64,000 nucleotides of DNA from Phycisphaerales bacterium (GTDB lineage: Bacteria; Planctomycetota; Phycisphaerae; Phycisphaerales; UBA1924): the NCBI GenBank assembly GCA_022843045.1, contig JALHOJ010000005.1, positions 30,643 to 94,642 of the forward strand. Reading direction: 5' to 3'. Shown one piece after another: positions 60,581 through 64,000 of the stretch (positions are counted from its first letter, which is position 1; every line of letters begins with the position of its first letter). The notes under the pieces are model-generated. The model saw nothing but the letters and a program-made list of their open reading frames with translations, was not told the origin of the DNA and did not search any database. The position numbers and the translations under genes were made by a program.

Positions 60581-61288
60581 TCACTTGCGACGCCGACGCA
60601 TCGCCAGCAGCCCCGCGCCGCTCAGCACGCCAGCGCTCGCTGGGCTGGGGACGCTCACGGCGAAGTCGCTGAATTGCACGTTCGCGTTGGCGGTGCCGGT
60701 GCTGTCGCCGATGAAGACGTTGGCATCCATGCTTTGCCAGCCCATGTTCGCCGTGCGGACGAGCTGGTTGTTCACGAACATCTGGAAGGTGCCCGTGGCC
60801 CAGTTGCCCACCATGCGGTAGTCGTTCCACTGCGTGGGGCTAAAGCCCAGCGACGCGGCGTTCTGCACTTCAAGGTCGGTGTACGTGATGGCGGTGGTGG
60901 AGAGGCCGAAACCCATCCAGCGATTGCCGCCTTGCACGCTGGTGCCAAAGCCGTAGTGGTACAGCGAGACTTCGCTGCTGACGACGCGGGCCCGCATCGC
61001 GATGGTGACGACGCTGGTGGAGTTGATGGCGGATTCGCCGATGAAGTTGCGAGCTCCCAGGAAAGAACTGGTCAAGTTCAACCCCGCGCCCATGGTGTTG
61101 ATGGTCAGGCTGCTGGCGCCGGGCGTGAAAGCGTTCACTTCCGCCGTGCCGGCGTGCAGGCCATTGGTCTGATACGACCAGCCTTGCTCGCTGGGGAGCG
61201 AATTGGTCTGAATCGTGACGATGGGCGTGGCGAGCGCAGTGCCACCACAGGCGGCCAAGGCCGCCAACGCGAGCAAACGGGTCTTCAT
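60581..61288 (-). CDS. Exported protein with PEP-CTERM-like sorting tail
   Basis: 235 residues; ATG 61288 has AGGAG eight bases upstream. Signal peptide: RLLALAALAACGGTALA. The middle (about 30-205) is beta-rich, Ser/Thr/Asn-rich and resembles a concanavalin/LamG-type fold (TQWNDYRMVGNWATGTFQMF, with Trp and Tyr at regular positions). The end, VPSPASAGVLSGAGLLAMRR followed by RRK, is a short Pro-Ser-Pro motif, a hydrophobic segment and a basic cluster, the pattern of exosortase PEP-CTERM-type signals (written VPxP in many Phycisphaerae). It is likely anchored or released at the cell surface. Function unknown. Confidence 0.82.
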   Translation of the reverse strand: MKTRLLALAALAACGGTALATPIVTIQTNSLPSEQGWSYQTNGLHAGTAEVNAFTPGASSLTINTMGAGLNLTSSFLGARNFIGESAINSTSVVTIAMRARVVSSEVSLYHYGFGTSVQGGNRWMGFGLSTTAITYTDLEVQNAASLGFSPTQWNDYRMVGNWATGTFQMFVNNQLVRTANMGWQSMDANVFIGDSTGTANANVQFSDFAVSVPSPASAGVLSGAGLLAMRRRRK

Positions 61289-61445
61289 GATGCAACTCCT
61301 GATCTTCAGATGTTCCACCCGGCGGGCGGCGGGCCGATCGCTTGCGCGGTCGACGCGCCCCGCCGGAGCGCGAGGCTGAGAGGAAGATGCACCATGCAGG
61401 GCCGCGGTCAAGGCGCGGGGTGGATCAGGGGTGGTTTGGGCGCGT

Positions 61446-61472
61446 GAAAAACCCGCACATGTGGTGCGGGTT
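61446..61472 (-). terminator. Intrinsic terminator for the minus-strand nuoF/168-aa transcript
   Basis: On the minus strand AACCCGCAC (61472-61464) pairs perfectly with GTGCGGGTT (61458-61450) across a five-base loop, followed by a T run. It lies about 60 bases after the stop of the 168-residue gene and separates it from the PEP-CTERM-like gene. Confidence 0.85.
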
Positions 61473-61533
61473 CGCTGGGTTGACGGGGTTATCTGTCGTT
61501 ATGGTCGGTGCGGCAGTCGCCTTACTCAACGCG

Positions 61534-62040
61534 TTACGTAGAACCGGCGTTGTCGATCGACCGCCGAATACAGGCCAACAGCAAACCACCCTTAGACGTC
61601 ACATCCCAGATTGTGCCCAGTTGTCCACCTGGAATGATCGCGAAAGCTTCTTGCGAAAGAGAGCACTCATGGGCATACCAGTCGCACTTGCGTTGAATCC
61701 AATGCTCGAAGGCATGATCTGCGAACACGTCGGACGAAACAAGACCGAACCACGCCGCCCGACTTCCGTCGCTAGGAGTCACGATCACGTCGCCCTCTTC
61801 GATGCTGTGGAAGAGATCCGCTTCTTTGCTGTAGAATTCCCCTTCCCCGTTCAGAAAACGACGACGATCCTCGTACGAAGCTTCAAGCGGATACTTCGTC
61901 AACTTCTTGCCATGAGCTACCACACCCCTCGGCAGAAACAGCGACTTCACCAAGCTCCCGCGTTCTCCTCGGACAATCCACCATCCTGACGCCTGCTCGA
62001 ACCGACGCAATGTGGCAGTGCTGGAAGGAAGCATGGACAT
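61534..62040 (-). CDS. Hypothetical 168-residue protein, possible Mrr-N/DUF-like SH3-type domain
   Basis: I do not recognise this protein with confidence. ATG 62040 lies two bases after the nuoF stop, so it is translationally linked to nuoF (ATG 62034 also possible). The sequence looks well folded: FEQASGWWIVRGERGSLVKS, then a middle with EEGDVIVTPSDGSRAAWFGL, and a C-terminal FEHWIQRKCDWYAHECSLSQ with IPGGQLGTIWDVTSKGG. The 'GDvIvtp...g.v..d...H.R.V.W.....l......g.....' pattern recalls the small beta-barrel found at the N-terminus of some Mrr-type restriction proteins; this is a guess. No signal peptide or TM. A terminator follows. Confidence 0.65.
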   Translation of the reverse strand: MSMLPSSTATLRRFEQASGWWIVRGERGSLVKSLFLPRGVVAHGKKLTKYPLEASYEDRRRFLNGEGEFYSKEADLFHSIEEGDVIVTPSDGSRAAWFGLVSSDVFADHAFEHWIQRKCDWYAHECSLSQEAFAIIPGGQLGTIWDVTSKGGLLLACIRRSIDNAGST

Positions 62041-62042
62041 TC

Positions 62043-63533
62043 TTATGCTGAAACCGCATTCTTCGCACTCGCCCCCACGCTGATCTTCACCGGCACGAAC
62101 GTCGGCTTCACGCGCTTCTCGAACTCGTTCCAGTACTTGTTCATGATCGTGCGCACGGCCCAGTTGTTGCCGTCTGCAAGACCGCAGATCGTCGTGCCGG
62201 GCATGCTGCCCATGCTGGTGGCGATTTCGAGGGCGAGGTCGAGGTCCTTGGTCTTGGCGTTGCCCTCTTCGATGCGGCCCATTAACTGATACAGCCAGCC
62301 CGAGCCTTCGCGGCATGGCGTGCACTGGCCGCAGCTTTCGTGCTTGAAGAATCTCGCGATGTTGCGGGCGACGGCGACCATGTCGGTGTCTTCGTCGAAG
62401 ATTGTCGGACCCGCCGTGCCCAGACCCAGCACGTTGTACTTGCGGCCGATGTCAAAGTCCATCTCGGCGTCGTACTGGTCGGGGCCCAGGATGCCCATGC
62501 TGACGCCGCCGGCGATTGCGCCTTTGAACTTCTTGCCGCCTCGGATGCCGCCGCAGAGTTCTTCGACGAGCACTCGCAGCGGGATGCCCAACTCGCACTC
62601 GTAGCAGCCGGGGCGATTGACGTGGCCGCTGACGCCCATGAGCTTGGTGCCGAAGCTGCCCGGGGCGCCCTGGAACGTGCTGGCGACGCCCTGCTTGGTG
62701 AACCACTCGCCGCCGTTGCTGAGGATGCTGGGGAGGTGGGCGAGGGTTTCGACGTTGTTGATGATGGTGGGCTTGCCGAAGAGACCCTTCACGGCGGGGA
62801 AAGGCGGCTTGATGCGGGGCCAGCCGCGCTTGCCTTCGATGGCTTCGAGCAGGCCGGTTTCTTCGCCGCAGATGTACGCGCCCGCGCCGCGGTGGAGGTA
62901 GCACTCGACGGCGAACTTGCCGTTGCGGGCGGTGTTCGTGCCGTTCATGAGGCCTTGGCTGCCGAAGATACCCTTCGCGTACGCCTCCTTGATGGCGTTC
63001 TCGACGACGTGGGCCTGGTGGTGGTACTCGCCACGGATGAAGACGAACGCGGTCTTGATCCGGCACGCGTAGCACGCGATGGCGATGCCCTCGAGCATCA
63101 GGTGCGGATCAAAGTCCATCAGCAGGCGATCCTTGAATGTGCCCGGCTCGGATTCGTCGGCGTTCACGGCGAGGTACCGCTGGCCCGGGTCGGCCTCGTT
63201 GCCGGCTTCGTCGACGGCGAGCTTGGGCAGGAACGTCCACTTGAGGCCGGTGGGGAAGCCTGCTCCGCCGCGGCCGCGCAGGACGGACTTCTTGACCTCT
63301 TCGGTCACGGCGTCGGGCTTCATGGTGAGGGCCTTGCGCAGGCCTTCGTAGCCGCCGGTCTGCATGTACTCGTCGATGGAGACGGTGTGGCGGCCCTTGG
63401 GATCGGCGTATGGCCAGCAGGGGATGCGCTGCGTCAGGACGGGCCCTTGGCCCATGGCCTGGAGCTTGGGGTTGACCTTGCCGGAGGGGGAGCTGGTGGT
63501 GAGGCCTTGGGGGTGGAAGGCGGTGGGGGGCAT
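62043..63533 (-). CDS. nuoF: NADH-quinone oxidoreductase subunit F
   Basis: NADH-, FMN- and Fe-S-binding subunit of complex I, on the cytoplasmic side of the membrane. The 496-residue frame has an N-terminal extension of about 25 residues before the usual start; ATG 63455 (MGQGPVLTQRIP) is a good alternative. LRGRGGAGFPTGLKW is the FMN region, AYICGEETGLLEAIEGKRG and PPFPAVKGLFGKPTIINNVE the NADH/flavin site, and ESCGQCTPCREGSGWLYQ (about 399) with TTICGLAD (about 446) the [4Fe-4S] ligands. Normally nuoE and nuoG sit beside it; here the neighbours are a TPR protein and the 168-residue protein, so the nuo genes are split. Confidence 0.96.
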   Translation of the reverse strand: MPPTAFHPQGLTTSSPSGKVNPKLQAMGQGPVLTQRIPCWPYADPKGRHTVSIDEYMQTGGYEGLRKALTMKPDAVTEEVKKSVLRGRGGAGFPTGLKWTFLPKLAVDEAGNEADPGQRYLAVNADESEPGTFKDRLLMDFDPHLMLEGIAIACYACRIKTAFVFIRGEYHHQAHVVENAIKEAYAKGIFGSQGLMNGTNTARNGKFAVECYLHRGAGAYICGEETGLLEAIEGKRGWPRIKPPFPAVKGLFGKPTIINNVETLAHLPSILSNGGEWFTKQGVASTFQGAPGSFGTKLMGVSGHVNRPGCYECELGIPLRVLVEELCGGIRGGKKFKGAIAGGVSMGILGPDQYDAEMDFDIGRKYNVLGLGTAGPTIFDEDTDMVAVARNIARFFKHESCGQCTPCREGSGWLYQLMGRIEEGNAKTKDLDLALEIATSMGSMPGTTICGLADGNNWAVRTIMNKYWNEFEKRVKPTFVPVKISVGASAKNAVSA

Positions 63534-63544
63534 AGGGGAAGAGT

Positions 63545-64000
63545 TTAGGGAGGTGGTGGGGGGAGTGTCGTAGCGAAGAGTCGAGCTTCCTCGGCGTCGT
63601 ACGAGGCGCCCACTTTCTTAAACAACGCGGCCGCCCGCAGCGCGAGGCGCTTGGAGAGCTTTAATTCTCTTCGGTCTTCGGCACTGCCAGCAAGGCTTCG
63701 AAGGCACCTTGCAACGCCCACGAGATTCCCAAGTCGACGATGAGTCAAGAGCGCCTCTTGGAGCAATCGCTCCGCCAATCGAGGCCTCCCAAGTTCGAGA
63801 TGAATGCCACTCAGTACGGAGAGATCGATCGCGACGTCGATGGGATCCCCGTGCTTGCGATGTAGTGCAAGCGCCGTTCGCTGATAACGCAGTGCGGCCT
63901 TTGGCCGCCCCCTTTGGAGTTCAAGGCTGGCCATGTTGCCAAGAACATCCGCGATGCCGGTGGAATCGCGAAGGCGTTTCATGACGCGTAACGCGGACTT
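63545..64000 (-). CDS. Tetratricopeptide-repeat protein, partial (N-terminus outside window)
   Basis: The frame is open to the right edge; at least 151 residues are visible, ending about 10 bases before the nuoF start. TPR helices are recognised: TGIADVLGNMASLELQRGRP with KAALRYQRTALALHRKHGDP, then VAIDLSVLSGIHLELGRPRL with AERLLQEALLTHRRLGNLVG, then CLRSLAGSAEDRRELKLSKR with ALRAAALFKKVGASYDAEEA. These are 40-residue TPR units of the kind found after kinase or NB-ARC domains in large regulatory proteins, but the N-terminal part is not in the window. It ends in a run of prolines. Confidence 0.75.
   Translation of the reverse strand, partial: KSALRVMKRLRDSTGIADVLGNMASLELQRGRPKAALRYQRTALALHRKHGDPIDVAIDLSVLSGIHLELGRPRLAERLLQEALLTHRRLGNLVGVARCLRSLAGSAEDRRELKLSKRLALRAAALFKKVGASYDAEEARLFATTLPPPPP

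Overview
The window is high-GC DNA that reads like a planctomycete of the Phycisphaerae/Phycisphaerales type. The signs are: exported proteins ending in dockerin-like DFNND repeats or in a PEP-CTERM-like tail with RRRRK; two-TM proteins ending in a zinc ribbon (CPECGTLNP); giant adaptor/M50 fusions; dnaA without dnaN next to it; nuoF away from other nuo genes; and many small, mixed-strand operons. This placement is an inference from gene content. No rRNA, tRNA, CRISPR array, transposase or phage gene was recognised.

Layout. 1-4.6 kb: the visible part of phenylalanine hydroxylase, an unknown protein, a stripped-down amidohydrolase and a DegT-type aminotransferase, all on the minus strand. 5.0-12.7 kb: the most unusual block, all on the plus strand: a secreted HlyD-type adaptor, a GAF-like/TM/HlyD fusion, a PqqD-like/M50/HlyD fusion and a short SecA. 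A porin with a strong terminator follows. 14-25 kb: housekeeping and membrane genes (folK, rsmE, lysS, an Rrf2 regulator with a probable operator, a P1B-4 metal ATPase, DUF2231) and two large proteins of unknown role. 24-34 kb: gatCA, two tandem zinc-ribbon membrane proteins, a VTT protein, an MBL-fold hydrolase, dnaA followed by a cluster of DnaA boxes (candidate oriC), an acyltransferase and class II DAHP synthase. 35-42 kb: a GDP-sugar and glycosyltransferase operon (gmd, a GDP-fucose-synthase-like protein, a GDP-mannose 3,5-epimerase-like protein, a GT4 and a double GT2), probably for surface polysaccharide. 42-54 kb: an exported DNRLRE/dockerin-like protein, Nfu-like protein and mutY, an acetyltransferase, another sugar epimerase, a Spy-like protein, Mrp, uppP, ruvA and a CapD-like dehydratase. 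Four copies of one 222-254 bp palindromic repeat lie between these genes. 54-64 kb: dut, an ECF sigma factor with a probable membrane anti-sigma factor, typA, a PDZ protein, a PEP-CTERM-like protein, an unknown 168-residue protein, nuoF and the end of a TPR protein.

How the genes fit together. Surface carbohydrate is the main theme: GDP-L-sugar synthesis, UDP-sugar epimerase and dehydratase, two glycosyltransferase genes, an O-acyltransferase and undecaprenyl-PP recycling. Export is the second theme (SecA-like/HlyD/M50 block, porin, several secreted proteins). The best candidate for an undescribed system is the 5-12.7 kb block. The best candidates for unexplained DNA structure are the palindromic repeat family and the DnaA-box cluster.

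Limits: all calls come from reading motifs in the sequence. No database search, structure prediction or GC-skew calculation was possible, and start codons are uncertain where noted.
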